Shown: piece by piece, positions 55,881 to 64,000 of the stretch | Position numbering within the stretch: position 1 is the first letter of the stretch | Layout of the letters: each line of letters begins with the position of its first letter | Source: Solicola gregarius | GTDB lineage: Bacteria > Actinomycetota > Actinomycetes > Propionibacteriales > Nocardioidaceae | Assembly (NCBI RefSeq): GCF_025790165.1 | Contig: NZ_CP094970.1 | Span: forward strand, 3,038,001 to 3,102,000 | Length of the DNA stretch: 64,000 nucleotides | Reading direction: 5' to 3' | The notes under the pieces: model-generated | What the model saw: only the letters and a program-made list of their open reading frames with translations | Database searches by the model: none | Told to the model about the DNA's origin: nothing | Program-made: the position numbers and the translations under genes

Positions 55881-56536
55881 GGTGTGTCCTCCGTAATGGT
55901 CTCGTTGGTCTCGCGGTCGACCGCGAAATGTGCTCCGCGAAGGTGAGCGGTCATGACCGCTTCCGCCCACACGCCGTCGCGCGCCGAGATGGCCCGCACC
56001 AGCTCGCGGTGCTGGGCGAAGCTGCGCGCCGTCTCCGCCTCGTCGTACTGGTGAAACGTGTGGCGCACGAGAGCTATCGCGATCACGCCGTCGAGAATGC
56101 TCGGTAGCAGCGCGTTGTCGGACGCTCGATGGATCGCTGAGTGAAACTGCAGATTCAGCTGGGTGATCTCGTCGCTCGCGTCGATTCGCCCCGCCGCGGC
56201 CGCCTCCATCGCGTCACACAACGCGATGAGGTGTGCAGTGTCGGCCGTGCCGAGCTCGGCGGCGCGACGGGCGGCGAAGCCCTCGAGGAGGGCGCGCAGC
56301 TCGAAGATGTCGTCGAGGTCGGACTGCGCGTACCCGGTGACGCGTGCGCCACGGTTGGGGGTGAGCTCGACGAGTCCATCACCGTGCAGGCGCCGGAGCG
56401 CATCGCGTACGGGGGTGCGGCTGGTGCCGAGCAAGTCGGCGAGTGGCCCCTCCCGCAGCCGGTCGCCCTCGCCGAACTCGCCGGTAAGAATCTGCCGGCG
56501 TAGCTGGTCGTACACCATCGAGACCGTGTCGTTCAC
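55877..56536 (-). CDS. GntR/FadR-type (FCD) transcriptional regulator
   Basis: 219 residues. The N-terminal winged helix is VYDQLRRQILTGEFGEGDRL then LADLLGTSRTPVRDALRRLH. The C-terminal FCD domain has the metal/ligand pocket residues in LNLQFHSAIHRASDN, and RHTFHQYDEAETARSFAQHR. FCD regulators usually bind the organic acid that their operon degrades. GTG 56536 is supported by GGAGG at seven bases and overlaps the symporter stop. Operator candidates with TTGTGTACACAA symmetry lie before the operon. Confidence 0.92.
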   Translation of the reverse strand: MNDTVSMVYDQLRRQILTGEFGEGDRLREGPLADLLGTSRTPVRDALRRLHGDGLVELTPNRGARVTGYAQSDLDDIFELRALLEGFAARRAAELGTADTAHLIALCDAMEAAAAGRIDASDEITQLNLQFHSAIHRASDNALLPSILDGVIAIALVRHTFHQYDEAETARSFAQHRELVRAISARDGVWAEAVMTAHLRGAHFAVDRETNETITEDTP

Positions 56537-58071
56537 GGGCGCACCTCCTGCATGCTCGGCGCCGTTGCCAGCGCCTCGGGCGTGACGTACTTCCCGGTGT
56601 CGGCGTGTCCCGTATCGCGGTTGGGGAGGAGCAGGGAGCCGATCACGCAGATCGCGAGGTTGAGCCCGAGTCCGATGAGCCCGCCGGGGATTCCGTGCCA
56701 GCCGTCGGAGCCCGCGATCGTCAGGATGCCTGCGAGCAGGGCGCCGGTCGCCATGCCGGCGAACACCGGCCAGGCCGACAGCCGCCGCCAGTAAAGGCCG
56801 AGGATGAACGCCGGTGCGAGCTGTGCGATCAGCTCCATCTTGAGCACGAAGATGTCGTACAGCGTGCTCGGCGGATTCCACGCCAGCAACAGAAGGACGC
56901 CGATGGCGAGGACGCCGACCACCTTGCCCACGAGCACCTGGCGCCGCTCGCTGGTGTCCGGGCCGATGTGGCGCGCGTAGATGTCCTTGGAGATCAGCGA
57001 GGAGAAGCTCAGCAACGCCGAGTCTGCGGTCGACACGATCGCCGCCACGACTCCGCCGAAGAACAGGATCATGATGATGTAGAAGAAGACATTGATATCC
57101 GCGACCTGGTTGGCCATCTTGCCGACGAGCTGCTCGGACTCGCCTTCGGACATCCCCGGGATCAGCTGGATGCCGATGATGCCGATCACGAAGACGACGC
57201 CGGTAGTGACCAGTGGCATCCAGGCCATGCCGGCCAGCGACCGTTTCAGCGTACGTTCGCTGCGCGCGGCGTAGATCCGCTGGATCGCGTGCGGGTACAT
57301 CGCCGCGCCGAAGCCGATCAGGACGATCATCGACAACCAGTTCAGGGACACGTCGAACTCGGGCACACCTACCTTGGCGGGATCGGTCTCACGCAGGTGC
57401 TCGGTGACGCTGCCCAGGTCGCCGCCGACCAGGTAGAGCGCGCCGAAGAGCAATGCGAAGATGCCGATCAGTAGGGCGATGCCCTGCATCACGTCGGTCA
57501 GCGCGACAGCACGCATGCCGCCGACCCACGAGTAGACGAGCATGACCACGACGAAGGCGAGCACCGAGGCCTGGTACGGGACGGTGTCGCCGGTGAGCCC
57601 GGACGTTGCCTGGCCCATCGCGACGAGCTGCTCCAACAGGTAGTTGCCGAGACCCCACAGCATCAGTCCCGTCGCGAGGATCGCCGTCGGAGTCGAGTTG
57701 AACCGGTGCCGGATCCAGTCGACCGGAGTCACGAAACCCTCGCGCTTGGCGACGACGTAGAGGCGCGGTGCGAAAAGCAGGTAGACCGCGATGATGCCGG
57801 TCATGAACGGTACGGACTGCCACCAGGAGAACCCGCTTCGGTACGCAGTGGGCGCGTAGCCGACCACGGCGTTGCCGCTGTATTGGGTGGCGTAAAGGGT
57901 GAAGAACAGCGCGACGAACCCGAGGCCCCCGCCCGCGAGGTAGTAGCCGCGCATGCTCTTGCCCGCGCCGGGGCGGTCGCGGCCGGCGAAGTAGCCGATG
58001 GCCAGCATCACCACGGCGTACGCGATCAGGACGACGACGCCGTCGGTGCCGGCGAATGCGAGGTCGTTCAT
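56533..58071 (-). CDS. Sodium:solute symporter (SSS family)
   Basis: 512 residues with about 13 helices. The family N-terminal helix, GRDRPGAGKSMRGYYLAGGG, and AIVSTADSALLSFSSLISKD near residue 345 (the sodium-site helix 8 Ser/Thr cluster) are evident. It belongs to the group paired with DUF3311 subunits (MctP/YhjB-like), which take up monocarboxylates and related organic acids. It overlaps both neighbours by 4 bp. Start ATG 58071. Confidence 0.92.
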   Translation of the reverse strand: MNDLAFAGTDGVVVLIAYAVVMLAIGYFAGRDRPGAGKSMRGYYLAGGGLGFVALFFTLYATQYSGNAVVGYAPTAYRSGFSWWQSVPFMTGIIAVYLLFAPRLYVVAKREGFVTPVDWIRHRFNSTPTAILATGLMLWGLGNYLLEQLVAMGQATSGLTGDTVPYQASVLAFVVVMLVYSWVGGMRAVALTDVMQGIALLIGIFALLFGALYLVGGDLGSVTEHLRETDPAKVGVPEFDVSLNWLSMIVLIGFGAAMYPHAIQRIYAARSERTLKRSLAGMAWMPLVTTGVVFVIGIIGIQLIPGMSEGESEQLVGKMANQVADINVFFYIIMILFFGGVVAAIVSTADSALLSFSSLISKDIYARHIGPDTSERRQVLVGKVVGVLAIGVLLLLAWNPPSTLYDIFVLKMELIAQLAPAFILGLYWRRLSAWPVFAGMATGALLAGILTIAGSDGWHGIPGGLIGLGLNLAICVIGSLLLPNRDTGHADTGKYVTPEALATAPSMQEVRP

Positions 58072-58346
58072 CGGGCGTCCTCCTCGAACTCTGCCGCGGC
58101 CTCGGCAGGCTCGGCGAGCGACCACCAGCGCAGGCAAGCGACGCAGAGAATGGCCGACAGCGCGACGGCGGCGACCACGCAGACCAGCAACCACAGGGGC
58201 ACACCGAGCACGATCGGGTCGATGGTGCCTTCGGGCAGGTAGAGCGGTACGCCGATGAGCACGGTCGCCGTGACGGCGACCCAGAGCGCGGGCATCCGGA
58301 TGGGCTCACGCGGTTCCACGCGCGGCCGGGACGTACGAGTTGCCAT
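58068..58346 (-). CDS. DUF3311-type small subunit of the symporter
   Basis: 92 residues. Two hydrophobic helices (ALWVAVTATVLIGVPLYL and WLLVCVVAAVALSAILCVAC) are separated by GTIDPIVLGVP. The basic N-terminus and acidic C-terminal tail EAAAEFEEDAR follow the DUF3311 layout. Such proteins are encoded next to SSS symporters and probably form part of the transporter. It is first in the operon; ATG 58346 follows GGAGGAG closely. Operator-like sequences are 40-115 bp upstream. Confidence 0.82.
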   Translation of the reverse strand: MATRTSRPRVEPREPIRMPALWVAVTATVLIGVPLYLPEGTIDPIVLGVPLWLLVCVVAAVALSAILCVACLRWWSLAEPAEAAAEFEEDAR

Positions 58347-58385
58347 CTCTCCTCCAAGGTCCCCGTGTGAGCCAGAACACGCCAG

Positions 58386-58399
58386 ATCGTACACAATCA
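58386..58399. promoter_or_regulatory. Operator half-copy O1 for the FCD-GntR regulator
   Basis: GATCGTACACAATC is an imperfect copy of the perfect palindrome at 58447-58462; GTACACAATC is shared. It lies 40 bp upstream of the operon's first start codon. Confidence 0.55.
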
Positions 58400-58446
58400 A
58401 CGCGGCGACGGGAACCTCTTCCACGAGAGTTCCGAACCGTCTCTGA

Positions 58447-58462
58447 GATTGTGTACACAATC
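58447..58462. promoter_or_regulatory. Operator O2 for the FCD-GntR regulator (perfect palindrome)
   Basis: GATTGTGTACACAATC is a perfect 16-bp palindrome with the TNGTNNNACNA pattern of FadR-family sites. It lies between the divergent symporter operon and pcrA, so it could affect either, but the regulator gene in the operon points to the operon. Confidence 0.7.
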
Positions 58463-58543
58463 GGGCAGGCGTCGTCTCCCGCCACCGCGTACGCGGGAGC
58501 CGCCCGAGCGTTGTCGGTCGCGGAACGTAGGCTGAGGGGCGAT

Positions 58544-60923
58544 ATGAGTCTTCCGTTCCCGGTTCCTTCTCAGTCGTCCGCCGCGCCCACGGAGACGACG
58601 GGTAGCGCGCCAGACGCCGGTCCGCCCGATCCGCCTCGCAAACGTCGAGGTCCGACCGCCGAGCAGCTGCTCGAGGGGCTCAACGACTCGCAGCGCAAGG
58701 CCGTCATGCACGAGGGCGGCCCGCTGCTCGTGGTCGCGGGCGCCGGCTCTGGCAAGACCCGGGTCCTCACCCGGCGCATCGCCTGGCTGATCGGGCAGCG
58801 CAACGCGCATCCCGGCTCGATCCTCGCGATCACCTTCACCAACAAGGCCGCCGCCGAGATGCGTGAGCGGGTGGCCACGCTCGTGGGTGGGCGCGCGAAG
58901 GTGATGTGGGTCTCGACGTTCCACTCCGCCTGCGTGCGCATCCTGCGCAAGGACGCCACGAAGTTCGGGTTCACGTCGTCGTTCTCGATCTACGACGCCG
59001 CCGACTCACGCCGGTTGATGACGCTGGTGTGCCGCGACATGGAGCTCGACCCGAAGCGTCATACGCCGCGGGCGATCCTGAACTGGATGTCGAACGCCAA
59101 GAACGAGCTCGTCGACCACGAGACGGCGGCATCGCGCGCCGGTAACGACACCGAGCGGGTCTACGCCGAGGCGTACGCCACGTACCAGCGCCGGCTCACC
59201 GACGCCAACGCGATGGACTTCGACGACCTGATCATGAACACCGTCAACCTGTTCCGGGCGTTCCCCGACGTACGCGAACAGTACCGGCGGCGCTTCACCC
59301 ATGTGCTCGTCGACGAGTACCAGGACACCAACCACGCGCAGTACGCCCTCGTCCGCGAGCTGTGCGACGACCCGGAGTCCGACCTGCTCGTCGTCGGTGA
59401 CTCCGACCAGTCGATCTACGCGTTCCGGGGCGCGAACATCCGCAACATCCTCGAAGTTCGAGGCCGACTTCCCGACGGCGACCACGATCCTGCTCGAGCA
59501 GAACTACCGCTCGACGCAGACGATCCTCGACGCGGCCAACGCCGTGATCTCGCGCAACGAGTCGCGCAAGCCGAAGAACCTCTGGTCCGAAGAGGGTCGA
59601 GGCGAGCGGATCGTCGGGTACGTCGCCGACGACGAGCACGCCGAGGCGCAGTTCGTGGCCGACGAGGTCGACCGGCTGACCGACGACGGCCTGGCCCGCC
59701 CAGGTGACGTCGCGGTCTTCTACCGCACGAACGCACAAAGCCGGGTGTTCGAGGAGGTGTTCATCCGTACGGGCATGCCGTACAAGGTCGTCGGCGGTGT
59801 CCGGTTCTACGAGCGCAAGGAGATCAAGGACGCCCTCGCGTACCTCCGGGTGCTCGTCAACCCGTCGGACGCCGTTTCGATGCGCCGCATCCTGAACACC
59901 CCCAAGCGGGGCATCGGAGACCGTGCCGAGGCATGTGTGGGCGCCTTCGCCGATCGGGAGCGCATCACGTTCTGGGAGGCGCTGCAACGAGCCGAGGAGG
60001 CGCCGGGCCTGGCCACCCGCTCGCTGAACTCCATCGAGAAGTTCGCCGGGATCATCCGTGAGGTCCAGGGTCTCGTCGGGGCGGGCGAGCCGGCCGACGT
60101 CGTGCTCGAGGCCGTCCTCTCGCGCAGCGGCTACCTCGCCGAGATCGAGAACAGCACCGACCCGCAGGACGAGACCCGGGTCGAGAACCTCGCCGAGCTG
60201 GTCGCGGTGGCGCGGGAGTTCGTCGCCGACGCCGCCCTGGTGAGCGACACCGAGCCCATCGACGAGGGCGACCAGACATTCGAGCCCGGCTCGCTCGACG
60301 CGTTCCTCGAGCGGGTGGCGCTGGTCGCCGACGCCGACTCCGTCCCCGACTCGCCGGACGGCGACGACTCCGGCGTCGTCACGCTGATGACGCTGCACAC
60401 GGCCAAGGGCCTGGAGTTCCCCATCGTGTTCCTCACCGGCCTCGAAGACGCTGTGTTCCCGCACCAGCGCTCGATCGGCGAGCCGAAGGAGCTGGAGGAG
60501 GAGCGGCGGCTCGCGTACGTCGGCGTGACCCGCGCCGAACGTCGGCTGTACGTCAGCCGCGCTGTCGTCCGGTCCGCATGGGGTGCGCCCGCGCACAACC
60601 CGCCGTCCCGGTTCATCTCCGAGCTGCCGACCGACCTCGTCGACTGGCGGCGTACCGAGGCGGACACCACGCGCTGGGAGGGTGGTGCCGTCACGACGCG
60701 CCGGACGGCGCCGATGCGCAGCGCGTCCCTCTCGTCCGCCGGGCGCAAGCAGCGGGCGGTCCCGAGCCTGTCGCCGGGAGACCGGGTCACGCACGACACT
60801 TTCGGGCTCGGCACGGTCGTCGCAATGGACGGCGAGGGCGACAAGCAGGTCGCCTCGATCGACTTCGGTTCCGAGGGCGTCAAGCGACTGTTGATGCGGT
60901 ACGCACCGGTCGAGAAGCTCTGA
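58544..60923 (+). pseudogene. pcrA: DNA helicase PcrA/UvrD1 with a single-base frameshift
   Basis: An SF1A 3'-5' helicase for repair and replication-fork maintenance. Walker A AGAGSGKTRVLTRRIAWLI is near residue 65, motif II is HVLVDEYQDTNHAQY, motif III GDSDQSIYAFRGANIR, motif IV LLEQNYRSTQTIL and motif V VTLMTLHTAKGLEFPIVF. The reading frame breaks after GANIRNILE: the bases CTCGAAGTTCGAG (about 59450-59462) have one A more than the expected CTCGAGTTCGAG. The second frame then runs without further damage to the stop at 60923. Removing one base restores a 792-residue protein of normal length. Because pcrA is important or essential and both parts are intact, assembly error is the likeliest cause. 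TAGGCT at 58528-58533 is a candidate -10. Confidence 0.9.
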
Positions 60924-60937
60924 GTCTCCGCCTATCC

Positions 60938-61002
60938 CCGAGATTTGGGATGCAACTGCTGATCCGCGGCCGGCAAACCGACCGTTACATCCCAGATCTC
61001 GG
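60938..61002. repeat. 65-bp inverted repeat between pcrA and the M23 peptidase
   Basis: CCGAGATTTGGGATGCAAC (60938-60956) pairs with 60984-61002 at 17 of 19 positions, the two exceptions being G-U compatible. The loop is 27 nt. It occupies nearly the entire gap between convergent genes, ending two bases before the M23 stop. No T-run. Confidence 0.9.
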
Positions 61003-61004
61003 CG

Positions 61005-61904
61005 CTACGGGTTGACGCCGTGGTCCTGCAGGGCGGTGTACGGGTCGACCGGATCGCCGCCTCCGGGGCGTACCTCGAGGTGCAGGTGGGGCCCGGTCAC
61101 GTTGCCGGTAGCGCCGACGGTGCCGATCTGGTCACCCGGCGAGACCGCTTGGCCCGAGCTCACGCTGATCGACGTCTGGTGGCAGAACCAGATCTCGGTG
61201 CCGTCGTCGAGGGTCAGCACGGTCTTGTTGCCGTACGCGCCGTCGTAGCCGGTCGAGGTGATCGTGCCCGAGCTGACGGCGACGATCGGCGTACCCGACG
61301 GCGCGGCGAAGTCGAGCCCGGTGTGGACCGTCGACCAGTACTGACTGGTCTCGCCGAACGTCGCCGTCAGCGTGTAGCCGGCGACGGGCAGCACCCACTG
61401 GCCGTCGGCGGTGGCCCGGGCCGACAGCTCCGCGCCCTCCTCGGCGGCTTTCTCGCGCTCTGCCTCGAGGCGTTCCTCGCGCTTCTTCTGCTCCTCGAGC
61501 AGCTCGTCGGCGTGGTCCTCGGACTTGGACGCGAGTTGCTTCAGCGCGGCCTCGCGCTGGCGGGCCTGCGTCTCGGCCTGCTTCGTCAGCGTCTCCCGGC
61601 TGACACTGCGGCTCACCTCGGGCGAGTTCGCGCGGGCGTACGTCGGCTGTGGAACCGCCATGCCGGAGGACAGCGATGACGGCTCGGCGGTGAACGTGTC
61701 GCCGAGCGGGTCGGACGTCGTGTGCACGACACCGATGCCGGCGGCGACGAGCGCTGCAACGCCGAGGATGGCGGGTACGGGTACGCGGCGGAGCAGTGGG
61801 CTCCTGCGCGACTTGGGCGCTCGGTGAGAGCGCCTCGACGACGCCTCCGCGCTCACGGGGTCGTCGCCGCTACCCCCGGGAGGCGACGGTAAAGCGGACG
61901 ACAC
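61005..61904 (-). CDS. M23 family peptidase, copy 1
   Basis: 299 residues. A basic cytoplasmic N-terminus, one transmembrane helix or signal anchor (VPAILGVAALVAAGIGVVHT, about residues 43-62) and a coiled coil of about 70 residues rich in Glu, Lys and Gln precede the LytM domain. Zinc ligands are visible in HTGLDFAAPSGTPIVAV and GPHLHLEVRPGG. The enzyme is a predicted wall-peptide endopeptidase, or an amidase activator. Start is GTG 61904 with GAGG eight bases upstream. A paralogue with the same plan lies immediately upstream. Confidence 0.92.
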   Translation of the reverse strand: MSSALPSPPGGSGDDPVSAEASSRRSHRAPKSRRSPLLRRVPVPAILGVAALVAAGIGVVHTTSDPLGDTFTAEPSSLSSGMAVPQPTYARANSPEVSRSVSRETLTKQAETQARQREAALKQLASKSEDHADELLEEQKKREERLEAEREKAAEEGAELSARATADGQWVLPVAGYTLTATFGETSQYWSTVHTGLDFAAPSGTPIVAVSSGTITSTGYDGAYGNKTVLTLDDGTEIWFCHQTSISVSSGQAVSPGDQIGTVGATGNVTGPHLHLEVRPGGGDPVDPYTALQDHGVNP

Positions 61905-61991
61905 AGATGGAACCTCGTGGTAGCGGACACGGAGTTGCCGACGCTACCAGTCGGTTCTGCGAAACCAAGAACGCGCGAGATGTGCCGATCG

Positions 61992-62849
61992 TCACGGCGT
62001 CACACCGTGCTCCTCGAGCACGGTGTAGGGGTCGACGCCGTCGTCGCTGCCGCCCGGATGGACCTCGAGGTGGAGGTGCGGGCCGGTGACGTTGCCGGTC
62101 GATCCGACGGTGCCCATCGGATCGCCGGGATCGACGGTGTCGCCGACCTCGACGCTCTGATCGGTCTGGTGGCAGTACCAGAGCTCGGTGCCGTCGTCGA
62201 GCGTCAGGATGGTGCGGTTGCCGTACGCCGGGTCGTACGCCGTGTCGGTGATCGTGCCATGGGCAACGGCGACGAGGGGCGTACCCGACGCCGCGGCGAA
62301 GTCGAGACCGGTGTGATACCCCGACGACCAGTAGGGGCCGGCCTCGCCGAACGTCGCGGTGATCCGGTAGCCCGCGAGCGGGAGCACCCATTGGGTCGCC
62401 TTGAGCTTCTTCGCCTGCTGCTGGGTCTTTGCCGCCAGCTCCTGGAGCGCCTGGCGACGCTGTACGGCCTGCTGCTCGGCCTGCTCCTCGAGCAGCTCGC
62501 GGTCGGCGTCACGGCTCGGGTCGAAGGCGCCGACGTTCGGATCGCGTGACGTCAGCGATCCTGCGGCGGCGACGTCGCCGCTCAGCGCGGGGTACTGGCG
62601 GCCGGAATCCGAGTCGCTGCCGGTTGCGGGCCCCAATGTCACCGCACCGACGCCGGCGATCACCAACGCCGTCGCGCCCGCGGCGATCGGCATCGAGAAG
62701 GCCGGTAGGGTGCGCTTCTTAGCCGTCGGTGCGGCGTGGGAGCGCTGCTTGTACGCGCGCTTGCCCCCCGTTGGTTTGGGGGCGCGGTGCGATGTGCGGG
62801 AGGCGCGTGATGGCGCGGCCTTGCGCTTCGGTGCGCGGCGCGACGGCAC
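61992..62849 (-). CDS. M23 family peptidase, copy 2
   Basis: 285 residues. The very basic N-terminus (about 45 residues with many Arg, Lys and Ala) is followed by a signal anchor (PIAAGATALVIAGVGAVTL), a coiled coil with Gln-rich segment LEEQAEQQAVQRRQALQEL, and the LytM domain. Zinc ligands are in HTGLDFAAASGTPLVAV and GPHLHLEVHPGG. It differs from copy 1 mainly in the linker. GTG 62849 is preceded by GGAGG at eight bases. Tandem duplication is evident; each copy has its own 5' region. Confidence 0.92.
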   Translation of the reverse strand: MPSRRAPKRKAAPSRASRTSHRAPKPTGGKRAYKQRSHAAPTAKKRTLPAFSMPIAAGATALVIAGVGAVTLGPATGSDSDSGRQYPALSGDVAAAGSLTSRDPNVGAFDPSRDADRELLEEQAEQQAVQRRQALQELAAKTQQQAKKLKATQWVLPLAGYRITATFGEAGPYWSSGYHTGLDFAAASGTPLVAVAHGTITDTAYDPAYGNRTILTLDDGTELWYCHQTDQSVEVGDTVDPGDPMGTVGSTGNVTGPHLHLEVHPGGSDDGVDPYTVLEEHGVTP

Positions 62850-62961
62850 GAAACGAACCTCCGGATTGCGGGCAAGACTCGCCAGAGAATAACGGAAACG
62901 ATACTGCGGGGGAAGCCCGGGCGTCCGCGGGTTGCGGATCGGGCCCGCCCCACGGCCCAGA

Positions 62962-63837
62962 TTACCCTTGACTCAGCGTCATCACCCGAACGCGTTCTGC
63001 GATCTCATCGGGGTGGGTACGCGCCACCCAGTGCCCGGCATCGACCTCGTGCAGCGTGAGGTCGTCGACGAACTGCGGGAGCCGGTGGTAGAGCGCAGGT
63101 ATCAAGAAGTCGTCGTGGATCGGCAGGATCACCTGGACGGGCACGGAGGTGCTGGCCGGTCGTTGGTGTCGCATCCGACCAATGGCATTCGCGCGATAGA
63201 GGCCGACGCCGTTGGCGCCGTCCTCGGCGAAGGTGGCGGGCCAATGCGGGTCGTCGCCGAGGCGCTGGGAGCGGTTGAGCGTCTCCTGCAGCCGGCCGCC
63301 GAACCGGCGGAAGACCCACTCGGGTACGAGCGGCACGTGGAACGCCGCGATGTACCAGGAATGGGCCGCCTGGCGGAGTGCGTCACGGGAGTGACCGGTC
63401 GTACGCGCCGTTCGCATGAAGTCGCCGAAGTGGTCGAGTGACGGCCCGCTGATCGACGTGAAGGAGGCGATGCGGCCACGCAGGCGGTCGTCGGTGGCCT
63501 CGCTGGTCACCGCGTCCCACAGCTGTACGGAGCCCCAGTCGTGCCCGATGAGGTGCACCGCGCCGCTCGGCGCGTGCGCGTCGAGGACGGCGACGAGGTC
63601 GTCGACGAGCCGGCTCGTCCGGTAGCCACTGCGATCGCGTGGCGCCGTCGACGCTCCGGCGCCGCGTACGTCGTACGTGACGACGAAGTGGTCGCTGCAG
63701 AGCCGCTCGGCGAGGGGGTCCCACATCTGTTGTGTGTCGGGGAATCCGTGCACCATGACGAGCGTCGGGCCTGAGGCGTTTCCGCCCGTACGGACGGCGA
63801 GGCCGACCTCGCCCGACCTGACGGTGTGCTCTGCCAT
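62962..63837 (-). CDS. Alpha/beta hydrolase (haloalkane dehalogenase/epoxide hydrolase-like)
   Basis: 291 residues. The oxyanion motif is VMVHGFPDTQQMW, and the nucleophile elbow LIGHDWGSVQLW has Asp as nucleophile. Epoxide hydrolases and dehalogenases use Asp, whereas esterases use Ser. The catalytic His is in HEVDAGHWVARTHP. In some actinobacteria this hydrolase is fused to a C-terminal SDR; here it is free-standing. ATG 63837 is preceded by AAGGAGAG. The divergent region upstream contains a DosR-type box. Confidence 0.88.
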   Translation of the reverse strand: MAEHTVRSGEVGLAVRTGGNASGPTLVMVHGFPDTQQMWDPLAERLCSDHFVVTYDVRGAGASTAPRDRSGYRTSRLVDDLVAVLDAHAPSGAVHLIGHDWGSVQLWDAVTSEATDDRLRGRIASFTSISGPSLDHFGDFMRTARTTGHSRDALRQAAHSWYIAAFHVPLVPEWVFRRFGGRLQETLNRSQRLGDDPHWPATFAEDGANGVGLYRANAIGRMRHQRPASTSVPVQVILPIHDDFLIPALYHRLPQFVDDLTLHEVDAGHWVARTHPDEIAERVRVMTLSQG

Positions 63838-63891
63838 TGCTCTCCTTGGGTCGCGGCGGTGACGTACCCGAATGTCGTGGGCGAATCCGAC

Positions 63892-63905
63892 GGGACTAAA
63901 GTCCA
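63892..63905. promoter_or_regulatory. DosR/DevR-type box
   Basis: GGGACTAAAGTCCA, extended on both sides, matches the 20-bp mycobacterial DevR consensus TTSGGGACTWWAGTCCCSAA at 17 positions. It lies between the hydrolase gene (start 63837, minus strand) and a gene starting at the window edge, and could serve either. Two NarL-family regulators are encoded in this window, but neither is obviously DevR. Confidence 0.65.
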
Positions 63906-63997
63906 CAACGCCTACGGAGCATATTCCCCGGTCGTGTGGCCACGACAACTCTCCCCGAGCATCCGGTCAGTCGCCAGCTTTAAGGACGGACAGCACA

Positions 63998-64000
63998 GTG
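63998..64000 (+). other. Probable start codon of the next gene (cut by window edge)
   Basis: The last three bases are GTG, preceded by AAGGACGG at 63982-63989, a good ribosome site at eight-base spacing. In related actinobacteria sucC often lies downstream of pcrA and M23 genes, so a succinyl-CoA synthetase is possible; nothing in the window confirms it. Confidence 0.4.

Noticed and set aside
62850-62961. c-di-AMP (ydaO) riboswitch before the M23 peptidase
   Set aside because: Such riboswitches precede some actinobacterial wall hydrolases, but the gap is only 112 bp and no matching conserved segments are visible.

Overview
The window comes from a high-GC actinobacterium. Evidence is the CIRCE-controlled groES-groEL pair, a SigD/RsdA-type sigma/anti-sigma pair, actinobacterial iron boxes, leaderless promoters with TANNNT -10 boxes, PspC/LuxR two-component loci, and a gene order close to the Mycobacterium groEL1-sigD-rsdA-guaB2-guaB3-choD-guaA block (with no whiB3 here). 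Placement near Nocardioidaceae/Propionibacteriales is an inference from gene content, not a demonstrated assignment. No phage, integrase, transposase, CRISPR array, rRNA or tRNA was recognised; the region looks like core chromosome.

Layout. 0-9 kb: end of an unknown gene, a SLC13/DASS carboxylate transporter, two DinB-fold proteins, oxidoreductases (AKR, NmrA, SDR), a DUF4349 lipoprotein and DoxX. 9-18 kb: tsaD, a DUF6412-yidC pair, a GH3 NagZ-like lipoprotein, an ECF41 sigma factor divergent from its epimerase partner (with a matching ECF41 promoter), a secreted C39-like peptidase and a THUMP-like methyltransferase. 18-34 kb: groES-groEL, sigD-rsdA, a 57/58-bp tandem repeat array, guaB, guaB3, a nitrilase-family amidase, efeO-efeB (iron-box controlled, no efeU), succinate-semialdehyde dehydrogenase, a ChoD-like GMC oxidoreductase and guaA. 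34-41 kb: a membrane-anchored protein, an MFS pump, a heterodimeric ABC exporter with complementary degenerate nucleotide sites, and GDPD. 41-49 kb: a PspC/toast-rack envelope-stress locus with its PspC-histidine kinase and LuxR regulator, zwf, and a second histidine kinase/LuxR pair. 49-54 kb: GNAT, MMPL, and a YtrA-type GntR operon with two paralogous membrane proteins. 54-58 kb: a translationally coupled five-gene operon (DUF3311, SSS symporter, FCD-GntR, CaiB CoA-transferase, HMG-CoA lyase) that looks like an uptake/activation/cleavage pathway for an HMG-like acid. 58-64 kb: pcrA carrying a single-base frameshift, two M23 peptidases, an alpha/beta hydrolase, and a DosR-type box before a gene that begins at the window edge.

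The most unusual content is intergenic. About eleven long inverted repeats sit between genes. Most span 60-72 bp; their arms are self-complementary but differ between copies, and some fall into sequence families, including three 62-bp copies of one family. A larger element occurs twice (8744-8905 and 41271-41500): the ends and core are conserved, the terminal arms are completely different yet still complementary, and the second copy carries two extra hairpin modules of about 34 bp. These and the eight-unit array before guaB are the best candidates for an undescribed system. A second genome-wide-looking feature is the use of the rare GTA valine codon mainly before CG, producing many GTACG words.
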